The notes under the pieces: model-generated
What the model was told of the DNA's origin: nothing
What the model saw: the letters and a program-made list of their open reading frames with translations, nothing else
Databases searched by the model: none
Part shown: positions 23,677 through 31,975 of the stretch, piece by piece
How the letters are laid out: every line of letters begins with the position of its first letter
How positions within the stretch are numbered: position 1 is the first letter of the stretch
Position numbers and translations under genes: made by a program
Origin: Flavobacteriales bacterium
Lineage (GTDB): Bacteria; Bacteroidota; Bacteroidia; Flavobacteriales_D; CAJJDF01
Direction of reading: 5' to 3'
Assembly (NCBI GenBank): GCA_020630395.1
Contig: JAHDBM010000025.1
Coordinates: forward strand, 1 to 40,283
Length of the DNA stretch: 40,283 nt

Positions 23677-26600
23677 TTATAGACCAATATCAAATCCAAA
23701 TCGTATGGCGGGTTTAAATGATTGTCCATTCCCAATAGCTCCGGCAAAATCTACTCTAAAAAAATTAAAGATATTTTCTACCCCAAAATACAATTCGTAA
23801 AAACTATTATCTGGATTAATAACAGAGTTAAGTCCAGCAATAGATTGCATATTTAGTTTTCTTATTAAAGGGATTTTATTTAAAATAAATCCATTAAATT
23901 GATGTATAACATGTACTTCTAAGTATTCTCTATTTGTGCTATAATCGAAATACGGAAGCGTTTCGAATGTATTAGCCATTGGTACTAGTAAAAATGTTCT
24001 ATTGCCATTAAAGTGTTTGTAATCCCAAAATTGAATATCATTTGCATTAAAGAATTTACCAACTGTTGTATGGTAAGATAAATTTCCAATTTGCCCTAAC
24101 CTTATTTTTTGTTGAACACTAGCCTTTACTAAATCATAACCCGTTTCTTCATTAGAGATACCAATTCCTTTTGTATACACTGCAGAAATTATAGGAAGCT
24201 TACTTGGTACATTAAATTTATTATCAGGATATAATTCATATTTCTGATTAAATACATATTTTGCGCCAATGCTTATAGTTAATTGATCATGATCAATAGG
24301 ATCTATATTAGATGCTACTGCTGGGTAATTCGATTCATATTCTTTGCTTTTTTTTGTCCAACTAAGGCTAGAGTTATTTTGAAGATATTTTCTAGAAGCA
24401 ATTTCAATATTTGGATAAATAGTTAAACCATTTAGAATTTCACTTTTATAGGAGACTTTAGCATAAGTTTTTTGATTAATTTTCATGTAATTGCTTTTGT
24501 CTAAAAGACTATAATACATATTTAGTGGGCTAAAGTTTAGCGGATCAATAAATTTACCTCCAGAGAATGTAATACTCTCTGATCTCATTTTATTAAGTTG
24601 AACCCTAGCATCCAATTTTGCTCCCCAATTTTGTATTTCAAAACCATATCTTCCCGTACCCTTTACTTGAAAGTATTTTCCTTTTTTATTGAGTTTGGAA
24701 TATCCTAAGCTAAATTGAGAGTTCCAGCCTTCAACAGTATTGTAACTAATCATACCAGGTCTAATAATGCCAATTAGTGGTAATATATCTATCCAAGCTG
24801 AATCGGATTTTAACGTGAATCTTTTTCCTGAAATTAGAAAATTCCCAACTCCATATTTATTATCATTTTTCCTAACAGAATCTTTGTATGCTGGAGATTC
24901 ATATATTGCTTTTAGACTATCTTCTTTGTAATAATTTTTTCGCTCTTCATCAGTTAAAGAAATAGGACGATTATCTTCCCAATAAATGCTGTCCTTTTTA
25001 TTGGCCTCTTTCTTTATACTAAAGACTGCATTAGTAAAAAACTTTTTAGGAAACTCTCTATTTAATTTATAACCATTAAATATCCCAACTGAATTAAAAG
25101 TGGCCCCCATACCAAAAAGATCAATTTTACTGCTCAATTTTAGTGATCTTGGAACCCAAATATTATTAATATCGATATAACTTTGTTTAAAATTAAGGGT
25201 GTCGTAGAATTTAATTTGTGCATCTTTTGTTAGCATTAAATCTACACTGTGTATACTCCAAGTAGAGTCATTTATATACATGAAACCATGAAAAAGAGGG
25301 TCTCCTTTAATTCTTGGTCTAACCTTTATTTTATGAATTTGTTTTCCATTTTCGAATAATGTTCCTTCATAGCTATATCTATAAGTTAATAATGCACTTG
25401 ATGCTATTGGAGATTGAAATAATTTATCTGAAAAATTAGGGAGTTCTATTGAGTTTTTATAAAAATTAAATAATACATCATAGGTTCTATTAAAACTGTA
25501 ACCTTCATTATATCCAGCTACAACAGAAGCTTTCATTTCTTCTTTTATTTTATTAGGAGCTTTATAAAATACTTTCGAAGAGCTTTCTGATAAATAAACG
25601 AGTCCCAAATCAGTTGAATCTGGCATGTCTTCTTTTTTAATAAAGAATGGTTTTTTTTCAGGAAGTTTATCAAAACGAACAGTAGATTTTAAATAAATAT
25701 CCGCTTCATAAGAACTAACTTGTTTTAAGTGAAATTTTCTTTTTGCAATCGCATTTTTAATTATTCCATAAGCAGGATCTTTTGCATTAGCTTTCACCAA
25801 TACTTTATTCAATAGAACATCCTCTGTTTTTAGCGTAATATCAATGGTTTCTTGTTGATAGTTTTTTAAGTTTAGTGTTTTTGTCTTAAAACCAACACTA
25901 GAGAAAACTAACTCTTGAGGCTCATCATTTCTTACTACAAGTGAAAACTGACCATTAAAGTTAGATGCAGTTCCTTTTTGTGTTCCTTTAATGGTAATGT
26001 TTACAAAAGGTACTATCTCTTTGTTTTCGTCATATATAGTTCCAGTTATAGTTTTATAACTTTCTTTGATTCCAAGAGATTTAAATATAAAGGCATATTC
26101 AAAAGCTGTTTCTTTGAGAGCTTTATATCTTCCAGCAGACCCAAAATGACCGCTCTCCATATCTGTTTTGAGAATAAATATATTGGTGTCTGTTTTGTAC
26201 TCCCTCATTTTAGCTGCCCACTTTGTTGGAAGCCAATAAAAAACTCGAGGGTCATTATAGCCAGATAAAACTAACATATTAGGATAATTGGTTTTTCTAA
26301 TGTTTTGATAAGGATCCCATTTTAAAAAAGCACGGTATTGTTCTTCTATTCTGGGATTTCCAACTTCATCAAAATGCGCAATTGTACCAGGCATAGTTGT
26401 ATCTAACTGACCGTTAATTACATCAATATAAGGAACTCCAGGAACTACTGCTTGATATAGATCTGGACGCATGGTTACTATTGCTCCCATTAACATACCT
26501 CCTGCGCTTCTTCCAGTTATGGCTGTTTTAGAAGGTGAAGAGTAACCGTTATTATGTAAAAATTCAGTACACGAAATAAAATCGGTTACGGTATTTATTT

Positions 26601-28149
26601 TCTTTAACATTTTACCTTCATCATGCCATTTTTTACCAAAAAGTGATTCCCCTCTAGGGTGAGCTTGCGCATAAATAAACCCTCTGTCCATTAACATGAT
26701 AGTAGTAGAGCTTAATCCTGGAAATGTGTTTTGTCCATATGATGCATATGCCGTTAAATATAAAGGAGTATTTTCATTAATTTCAATGTCTTTTTTGTAT
26801 GCTATGTCAATAGGAACTTTTGTTCCATCTTTAGATGTACTCCAAATTCGTTTTGACGTATAGTTATCACTATTGTATCCTTTCGTTTTGTATATTCTTA
26901 AAACACTATCTTTTTTTGTTACTAAATCATACTCAAATACAGTAGGGTTTTTTGTATAGCTATCGGTATAATACCTGAACTTTTGTTGTCCATCCTTATA
27001 GTAGTATGTAATTCCTATGTTTTTAAGTTCTCCATCATTTTTTAAGTAATAACTATTCCCATTGTTTCTATTTATTATTTGAATTTGATTTAAGCCTCCT
27101 TCTAATTTATTTATGATAGCATAATCTTTAAACAAGTGATAGCCTTCAACTATGATGCTGTCAGAGGCTGGAATTACAACCTCCCATTGACCTTTTGTTA
27201 ACTCATTAAGTGAGTTTGCAGATAAAATTTTACCGTTTGGCGCATTTTCGTTAGTTTGTATTATAAACTCTCCACCTTTATAATGATCTACTCCATATTG
27301 TATTTCTGAACTTGTAGCTTTAACAAGTTGAAATTCTCCACTTTTATTTTTAATGTACACCTCAGTTTCTAAAAATGAACCAGTAGATATCATTACATAC
27401 TCTTTAGATGTAGATTTATAGATACTTGGGCCAAATTTTGATCTTTTTTCTTCAAATATTAATTTATCAGCTTTTTTAGATCCTAATTTGTGGCTGTATA
27501 TTCGATTTGATTTTTTAGTTTTTACATCTTTTAAAATGTAATAAATAGTTGTGTTGTTTTCATCCCACATAAACTGAGTTACGTTTTCTATTTTATCTTC
27601 TAATAGAGAATCATTTTTGATGTACTTTATAGATAATATGCCTTCTTCGCTTCCTTTAGAATCGACTACATATGCTAGCATTTTATGATTAGGACTTCTA
27701 GATATCCCAATAAGGTTAAAGAAATTATAGTTTGCTGCAAGCTTATTAATGTCGCAATAAACTTCTTCTTTAGCATTTAATGATTTGTATTTTCTACATA
27801 GTATAGAATAGTTTTTCCCTTTTTCACTTCTGCTGTAATAGTAGTAGTCGTCTCTTTTAATAGGAATCGTTTGATCTTGCTCTAGCATCTTATTTTTAAG
27901 CTCACTATATAGCTCGTTTTGAAGCAGTTTAGTGTTACTCATTATGTTTTCAGTATATGCGTTTTCAGCATATAAATAATTAATAAGATTAATATCATTC
28001 TTATTTTTCATCCAATTGTAATAATCAATTAATGTATCTCCATGTAGAAAAGTAGTGTCTACAACTTTTTTAGCCTTTGGGATATCAAAATGTTGAGCAT
28101 AGCAAATGCTAACTAATTGTATTACAGTTAAAAAAAGTGTTTTGTTCAT
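23677..28149 (-). CDS. Oligopeptidase B-like S9A protease fused to CarboxypepD_reg-like/DUF5686 outer-membrane barrel
   Basis: I place the start at 28149, giving 1490 residues with a signal peptide (MNKTLFLTVIQLVSICYA). The frame is open to 28248, but that start would bury the signal and overlap the preceding gene. Residues about 19-697 are oligopeptidase B-like: beta-propeller, then hydrolase with Ser548 (GRSAGG), Asp633 (NDPRV) and His668 (SGHFGSAGR). Their spacings, 85 and 35, equal those of E. coli and trypanosome enzymes. About 700-790 is a carboxypeptidase-regulatory-like beta domain (TGTIYDENKEIVPFVNITIKG). The rest is a DUF5686-type barrel ending FKPAIRFGFDIGL. DUF5686 proteins normally stand alone at about 830 residues, so this is a true fusion placing the protease on the periplasmic side of the outer membrane (inference). 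Confidence 0.88.
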   Translation of the reverse strand: MNKTLFLTVIQLVSICYAQHFDIPKAKKVVDTTFLHGDTLIDYYNWMKNKNDINLINYLYAENAYTENIMSNTKLLQNELYSELKNKMLEQDQTIPIKRDDYYYYSRSEKGKNYSILCRKYKSLNAKEEVYCDINKLAANYNFFNLIGISRSPNHKMLAYVVDSKGSEEGILSIKYIKNDSLLEDKIENVTQFMWDENNTTIYYILKDVKTKKSNRIYSHKLGSKKADKLIFEEKRSKFGPSIYKSTSKEYVMISTGSFLETEVYIKNKSGEFQLVKATSSEIQYGVDHYKGGEFIIQTNENAPNGKILSANSLNELTKGQWEVVIPASDSIIVEGYHLFKDYAIINKLEGGLNQIQIINRNNGNSYYLKNDGELKNIGITYYYKDGQQKFRYYTDSYTKNPTVFEYDLVTKKDSVLRIYKTKGYNSDNYTSKRIWSTSKDGTKVPIDIAYKKDIEINENTPLYLTAYASYGQNTFPGLSSTTIMLMDRGFIYAQAHPRGESLFGKKWHDEGKMLKKINTVTDFISCTEFLHNNGYSSPSKTAITGRSAGGMLMGAIVTMRPDLYQAVVPGVPYIDVINGQLDTTMPGTIAHFDEVGNPRIEEQYRAFLKWDPYQNIRKTNYPNMLVLSGYNDPRVFYWLPTKWAAKMREYKTDTNIFILKTDMESGHFGSAGRYKALKETAFEYAFIFKSLGIKESYKTITGTIYDENKEIVPFVNITIKGTQKGTASNFNGQFSLVVRNDEPQELVFSSVGFKTKTLNLKNYQQETIDITLKTEDVLLNKVLVKANAKDPAYGIIKNAIAKRKFHLKQVSSYEADIYLKSTVRFDKLPEKKPFFIKKEDMPDSTDLGLVYLSESSSKVFYKAPNKIKEEMKASVVAGYNEGYSFNRTYDVLFNFYKNSIELPNFSDKLFQSPIASSALLTYRYSYEGTLFENGKQIHKIKVRPRIKGDPLFHGFMYINDSTWSIHSVDLMLTKDAQIKFYDTLNFKQSYIDINNIWVPRSLKLSSKIDLFGMGATFNSVGIFNGYKLNREFPKKFFTNAVFSIKKEANKKDSIYWEDNRPISLTDEERKNYYKEDSLKAIYESPAYKDSVRKNDNKYGVGNFLISGKRFTLKSDSAWIDILPLIGIIRPGMISYNTVEGWNSQFSLGYSKLNKKGKYFQVKGTGRYGFEIQNWGAKLDARVQLNKMRSESITFSGGKFIDPLNFSPLNMYYSLLDKSNYMKINQKTYAKVSYKSEILNGLTIYPNIEIASRKYLQNNSSLSWTKKSKEYESNYPAVASNIDPIDHDQLTISIGAKYVFNQKYELYPDNKFNVPSKLPIISAVYTKGIGISNEETGYDLVKASVQQKIRLGQIGNLSYHTTVGKFFNANDIQFWDYKHFNGNRTFLLVPMANTFETLPYFDYSTNREYLEVHVIHQFNGFILNKIPLIRKLNMQSIAGLNSVINPDNSFYELYFGVENIFNFFRVDFAGAIGNGQSFKPAIRFGFDIGL

Positions 28150-28213
28150 TAGTGTTTTTGATTTGTTTTTTGGTAAGACGAAGAGGTAGCTTAAAAAGTT
28201 ACACTTAGAAATA

Positions 28214-29020
28214 TTATTTAATTCCTTTATGCGTTTTAATGGTTTCATAAGCGTCTTGTACTTTTTGAAACTTTTCTGTTGCTCCTTTTTGAAATTCTGG
28301 TCCTAGTTGAGCAACTTTATCGGGATGATACTTTATAGCAAGTTTTCGGTACGCTTTTTTTACCTCATCATTTGTAGCAGATGAGGAAAGACCAAGTATT
28401 TTGTATGAAGCATCAATTCTACCATGATTAAATTGACCAGTTTGTTCTTGGTAGTTGTTATGGTAATTACCCGATTGATAAAAAAACATAGCCAATATAG
28501 AGTCTAGTGTTCTTTTTGGTATATTAATAGAATGCGCAATTTTTCGAATAACCTGTAGTTCACTTTCGGATATTTCGCCATCTGCATTTGCTATACCTAT
28601 TAAGTATTGAAGTAATAATATTTTTGATGATCCATTTAAACTCTTTTCTATTTCCCAAGATACTTTTTCAACAGAGATATTGGTTTCCAGGTATTTCTTG
28701 AGATTTTTTACATGTGTTTTTGTACTAGCTTCTCCAAATTGTTTAATAAAATAAGACTTGACAAAATTAAGCTCCGATTTCATGGTCTTTCCATCTGCTT
28801 TAATAACGACAGATGATAGCATCATTAAATACCTGCCAAAGTCATGTTGATTCACTGGTCCACTTCTTGAAAACCTTCTTTTATTATTTTTACCAGAGGG
28901 GGAATTTGCAGTATCAAACATGGATCCAATGAAACCACCAATTACTGCACCCGCTATGCTTCCTTTTGTTAAAAAGAATCCAATAATTGCTCCTGCTATT
29001 GATCCAATCCCAATGTTCAT
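28214..29020 (-). CDS. DjlA-like TerB/J-domain protein (first copy, glycine-rich anchor)
   Basis: A 268-residue protein whose first 35 residues are a glycine/alanine-rich hydrophobic hairpin ([13 protein letters not shown], then [17 protein letters not shown]) like a glycine-zipper anchor. A TerB-like domain follows (about 60-180) with both acidic motifs intact ([14 protein letters not shown] and [14 protein letters not shown]), then a C-terminal J domain (about 202-268) with HPD at 232-234. This is the most complete of three paralogues here. Its start codon directly follows the stop of the DUF420 gene with no gap, so it belongs to the cytochrome oxidase transcript. It probably recruits DnaK to a membrane client. 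Confidence 0.87.
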   Translation of the reverse strand: MNIGIGSIAGAIIGFFLTKGSIAGAVIGGFIGSMFDTANSPSGKNNKRRFSRSGPVNQHDFGRYLMMLSSVVIKADGKTMKSELNFVKSYFIKQFGEASTKTHVKNLKKYLETNISVEKVSWEIEKSLNGSSKILLLQYLIGIANADGEISESELQVIRKIAHSINIPKRTLDSILAMFFYQSGNYHNNYQEQTGQFNHGRIDASYKILGLSSSATNDEVKKAYRKLAIKYHPDKVAQLGPEFQKGATEKFQKVQDAYETIKTHKGIK

Positions 29021-29572
29021 TTAGTAAATGTAATAAGGAGATATCATGAGGTAAACAATAACTCCAGAAACTGCTACATATAACCAAAGCGGAAATGTAA
29101 TACGAGTTAATTTTTTATGTTTCTCAATGTCGCCCAACCAACCCCTAAGATAGGTGAAGCAAACAAATGGAGTCACTGATATACTTAATATGATGTGAGA
29201 GATTAATATAGCGTAATAGACATACTTTATAAATCCTTCTCCACCAAATTTAGTTGAATCGCTCGTAATATGATAGGCTACATACATAACTAAAAAAGCA
29301 ACAGATAATATTACCGCTATGTTGATAAACGTTTTGTGCAGCTTTACATTTTTATTTTTAATAGCTATTAATGCTAGTAGTAACACTATTGCAGTAATCC
29401 CATTTGTTGTAGCATATATTGGAGGTAAAAAATGGAGGTTTACTCCCTCAATTTTAATCCCAAATAAGGCAGCAACAGCCAAAGGCAATATAACAGAAAT
29501 GACTACTGCTATTTTTTTGTATTTAGCGTCTTTGTCTTTATCTAGTTTATCTATTTGATCAATTGTATTCAT
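29021..29572 (-). CDS. DUF420 family membrane protein (CtaM-like)
   Basis: A 183-residue protein with five transmembrane segments and the DUF420 histidines: LHFLPP (near 46), LHKTF (near 79), YHITS, SHIILS and the final KHKKLTRITFPLWLYV. In Bacillus and Staphylococcus the DUF420 protein CtaM is needed for function of heme A-containing oxidases, probably in assembly. Here it overlaps the Sco gene by 14 bp inside a cytochrome oxidase operon, supporting the same role. The assembly function is transferred from other phyla. Confidence 0.88.
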   Translation of the reverse strand: MNTIDQIDKLDKDKDAKYKKIAVVISVILPLAVAALFGIKIEGVNLHFLPPIYATTNGITAIVLLLALIAIKNKNVKLHKTFINIAVILSVAFLVMYVAYHITSDSTKFGGEGFIKYVYYAILISHIILSISVTPFVCFTYLRGWLGDIEKHKKLTRITFPLWLYVAVSGVIVYLMISPYYIY

Positions 29573-30176
29573 TAAATAGTATCTTAAGATCTTTAATTAG
29601 TTTATTCACTTCACTCTCACTTGTACCGTCATAGGCACCTCTTACATGTCTGTTTTTATCGATAAGAACAAATTGATCCGAATGTAAAAAACCACCTGGG
29701 GCAAGCACATCTTCTTGTGCTGCTAACATATAGTTAAATACTCCTGATTCGTATATCATCTGCTTATTCCCTGTGACAAAATTCCAGTTTTTGGTATCGA
29801 TATTTTTTTTCTTAATATAGGCTGCTAGCCTTTCAACTGAATCTCTTTCTGGATCAACAGTATGGGTTAATATCTGTATATCGTACATAACATCTGTAAT
29901 TTTTTGCAGCCTCTTTAACTGATCTGTCATGATAGGGCAGATAGATGGACAGCTAGTAAAGAAAAAGCTAACTACAGTAACTTTATTATCTAGATATTCT
30001 TGGGTAATTATTTCGTTATCTTGATTTATAAAAGCAAATTCTTGAACTTGGTGCTCAACAGAATCTTTTGTATCAGGGTTGTATTCTTTTTGTCCTAAAT
30101 AAGGAAGTTTTTCAGAACAACTTTGAGTTAGTAAAAGAATAAGACTACTTAAAGTAGCTAGAAAGAATAAACGCAT
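29559..30176 (-). CDS. SCO1/SenC family copper chaperone lipoprotein
   Basis: A 205-residue thioredoxin-fold protein that delivers copper to the CuA site of cytochrome oxidase or maintains its cysteines. It has a lipobox-like N-terminus (LLLTQSC, Cys20), the CxxxC motif TSCPSIC (Cys76 and Cys80) and the conserved metal His165 in FLHSDQFVLID; DPERDS is also present. All copper ligands are therefore intact. It lies 4 bp downstream of a second Sco-like gene and overlaps the DUF420 gene by 14 bp. Confidence 0.93.
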   Translation of the reverse strand: MRLFFLATLSSLILLLTQSCSEKLPYLGQKEYNPDTKDSVEHQVQEFAFINQDNEIITQEYLDNKVTVVSFFFTSCPSICPIMTDQLKRLQKITDVMYDIQILTHTVDPERDSVERLAAYIKKKNIDTKNWNFVTGNKQMIYESGVFNYMLAAQEDVLAPGGFLHSDQFVLIDKNRHVRGAYDGTSESEVNKLIKDLKILFNEYN

Positions 30177-30180
30177 GTTG

Positions 30181-30858
30181 CTATTTATTTTGAGGTGTTT
30201 TTTCTTTTGATTTGTATTCTCTTTCTAACACCCTAATTTCTTGATTTAATCGCTCAATCTCCATTGATTTGTCTCCTTGATAAATTCCCCTTACGTAGTG
30301 ATCTTTATCAACTAATAAGATCATTTTATAATATGTTTTTCCACCAACAACCACATCCTTTGGATTTTGATCCATTAAGTGAGCTTTTGGCATTTGGAAA
30401 TCATATATTGGATTGGTATTAGCTGTTACAATTTTCCAAAAATCAGCATTTACAGGTTGTTCTTCTGTAAATGCTTTAAGATCCACATTATTCCCAGTTG
30501 TATCTAATAAATGAGATATAATAACGAAATCTTTAAGTCTAGTTTCAGTAGAGATTTTATTGTAAATGAAGTTTCCTAATTGGCTTGATATGATGGGGCA
30601 TTTAGATGGACAAGAAGGGATGAGAGTAGTGATGATGAAAGATTTCCCTTTTAAGGTTTCTTTAGTAACAGCATTACTATCTACATCATAAAATAAGAAA
30701 TCATTTATTTTTTGTTTCCCTGTTTCTGATACTTCTTTGCCATAAAACTTTAGCCCTTGAACATTTGGGTCTCCTTGAGCAAGTATGTATAAAAAAACAA
30801 GAGGGATTCCAAAAAGTAATAAAAATAAGACTATTCTTTTTGTAATCCCTCCTTGCAT
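30181..30858 (-). CDS. Divergent SCO1/SenC-like protein lacking the metal histidine
   Basis: A 225-residue membrane-anchored thioredoxin-fold protein: helix at about 8-27, CxxxC in SCPSKC (Cys83 and Cys87). Compared with its neighbour, the copper-binding histidine is replaced: FLHSDQFVLID aligns with KTYYKMILLVD, putting Tyr176 at the His position, and the DPExDS segment reads DTTGN. It probably acts as a thiol-disulfide reductase or partner in oxidase assembly and not as a copper carrier. The alignment was done by eye; a nearby His could substitute. Confidence 0.82.
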   Translation of the reverse strand: MQGGITKRIVLFLLLFGIPLVFLYILAQGDPNVQGLKFYGKEVSETGKQKINDFLFYDVDSNAVTKETLKGKSFIITTLIPSCPSKCPIISSQLGNFIYNKISTETRLKDFVIISHLLDTTGNNVDLKAFTEEQPVNADFWKIVTANTNPIYDFQMPKAHLMDQNPKDVVVGGKTYYKMILLVDKDHYVRGIYQGDKSMEIERLNQEIRVLEREYKSKEKTPQNK

Positions 30859-30885
30859 GTTAAAGGTGTTATTTCTAATTAAACT

Positions 30886-31248
30886 TTAGTATGTGAATAC
30901 ATTAAATCCTTCATAAAGAAAAAGAAAGATCATGTATGCAATAAAGATAAAATAAGGGTATAAAATATATTTACGTAATGATTTTGTTTCATCACCTAAA
31001 TGCATAAATATTAATACTATATATGCTGCTTTAACAACTGTCATAATAATAAATGACCATTTAACATAAGGCCAAATGCCTGCTGCTCTATCACTTAAAA
31101 ATATACCCATTGCAATTTCAACAGCTGTAATAATAGAGAGTAGAGCTGTTACTTGCCAAATTTTCTTACGAATCTTAACGCCCTGCTCTTCGGTATGGTT
31201 AGCCATTGGAGCATAGCTGTCGTTTACTATTAAATCGTCTCTTTCCAT
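30886..31248 (-). CDS. Cytochrome c oxidase subunit IV family protein
   Basis: A 120-residue protein with three transmembrane helices (about 31-50, 57-80 and 90-118), the size and layout of the prokaryotic subunit IV (CyoD/CtaF-like) group. Motifs include KIRKKIWQVTALLSIITAVEIAMG and YIVLIFMHLGDE. It is a small accessory subunit of the heme-copper oxidase. It follows the subunit III gene by 19 bp. Confidence 0.87.
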   Translation of the reverse strand: MERDDLIVNDSYAPMANHTEEQGVKIRKKIWQVTALLSIITAVEIAMGIFLSDRAAGIWPYVKWSFIIMTVVKAAYIVLIFMHLGDETKSLRKYILYPYFIFIAYMIFLFLYEGFNVFTY

Positions 31249-31267
31249 GATAAATTATTCTAAAAAG

Positions 31268-31945
31268 TTAAACTAGGTAAAAGAATGTAAATACGAATAC
31301 CCAAACTAAATCTACAAAGTGCCAATATAATCCGATTTTTTCAACCATTTCGTAATGACCTCTTTCATGCATGACGCCTTTACGTACTTGCATCCAAATA
31401 ATAATGTTTATGATTACACCAGTAAATACGTGAAATCCATGGAATCCGGTTATGAAAAAGAAGTAATTGGCATATTTAATTTCGGGACTATAAGGGTTAT
31501 TGACAAGTGTTGCCATTTCTCCTTCAGCACCAGAGATAAATGTATACCACTCCCATGCTTGAGAACCTAAGAATATCGCTCCTCCAACTATTGTCCATCC
31601 AAGCCATTTGGTAACACCTTTCTTGTCCATTCTATGTCCTGCTTCAACAGCAAGTACCATGGTAACAGAACTTACAATAAGAATAAAGGTCATTAATGCC
31701 ACATAAATTAGTGGTAAATGGAAACTATGATCTACAAATGGGAAGTGATAAAATACTTCATCAGCTACTGGCCAAGAGTCTGCAGATGCCTTAGCAAACC
31801 CAAGGGCTACTAAAAAACCTCCAAAAGTAAGTGCATCTGATACTAGGAAAAACCACATCATCATTTTTCCGTAAGTTACATTAAATGGTGAGCGTCCACC
31901 TTCCCAAGCTTCTGCTGCGCTAACGTTTTCTACATGTCCTGCCAT
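31268..31945 (-). CDS. Cytochrome c oxidase subunit III
   Basis: A 225-residue subunit III with five transmembrane helices. Typical motifs are GKMMMWFFLVSDALTFGGFL (about 26-45), GSQAWEWYTF (the Q-x-x-EW signature), FFFITGFHGFHVFTGVI (about 161-177) and the C-terminal YWHFVDLVWVFVFTFFYLV. It is the compact, canonical copy of the two cox3 genes here. The catalytic subunits I and II are not in this window. Confidence 0.92.
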   Translation of the reverse strand: MAGHVENVSAAEAWEGGRSPFNVTYGKMMMWFFLVSDALTFGGFLVALGFAKASADSWPVADEVFYHFPFVDHSFHLPLIYVALMTFILIVSSVTMVLAVEAGHRMDKKGVTKWLGWTIVGGAIFLGSQAWEWYTFISGAEGEMATLVNNPYSPEIKYANYFFFITGFHGFHVFTGVIINIIIWMQVRKGVMHERGHYEMVEKIGLYWHFVDLVWVFVFTFFYLV

Positions 31946-31975
31946 AATAGTAATTGAATTATTCTTAGTGCAAGT

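Noticed and set aside
28150-28248. Upstream extension of the fusion gene to an ATG at 28248
   Set aside because: It would place 33 residues before a clear signal peptide and overlap the end of the J-protein gene; the ATG at 28149 fits export.
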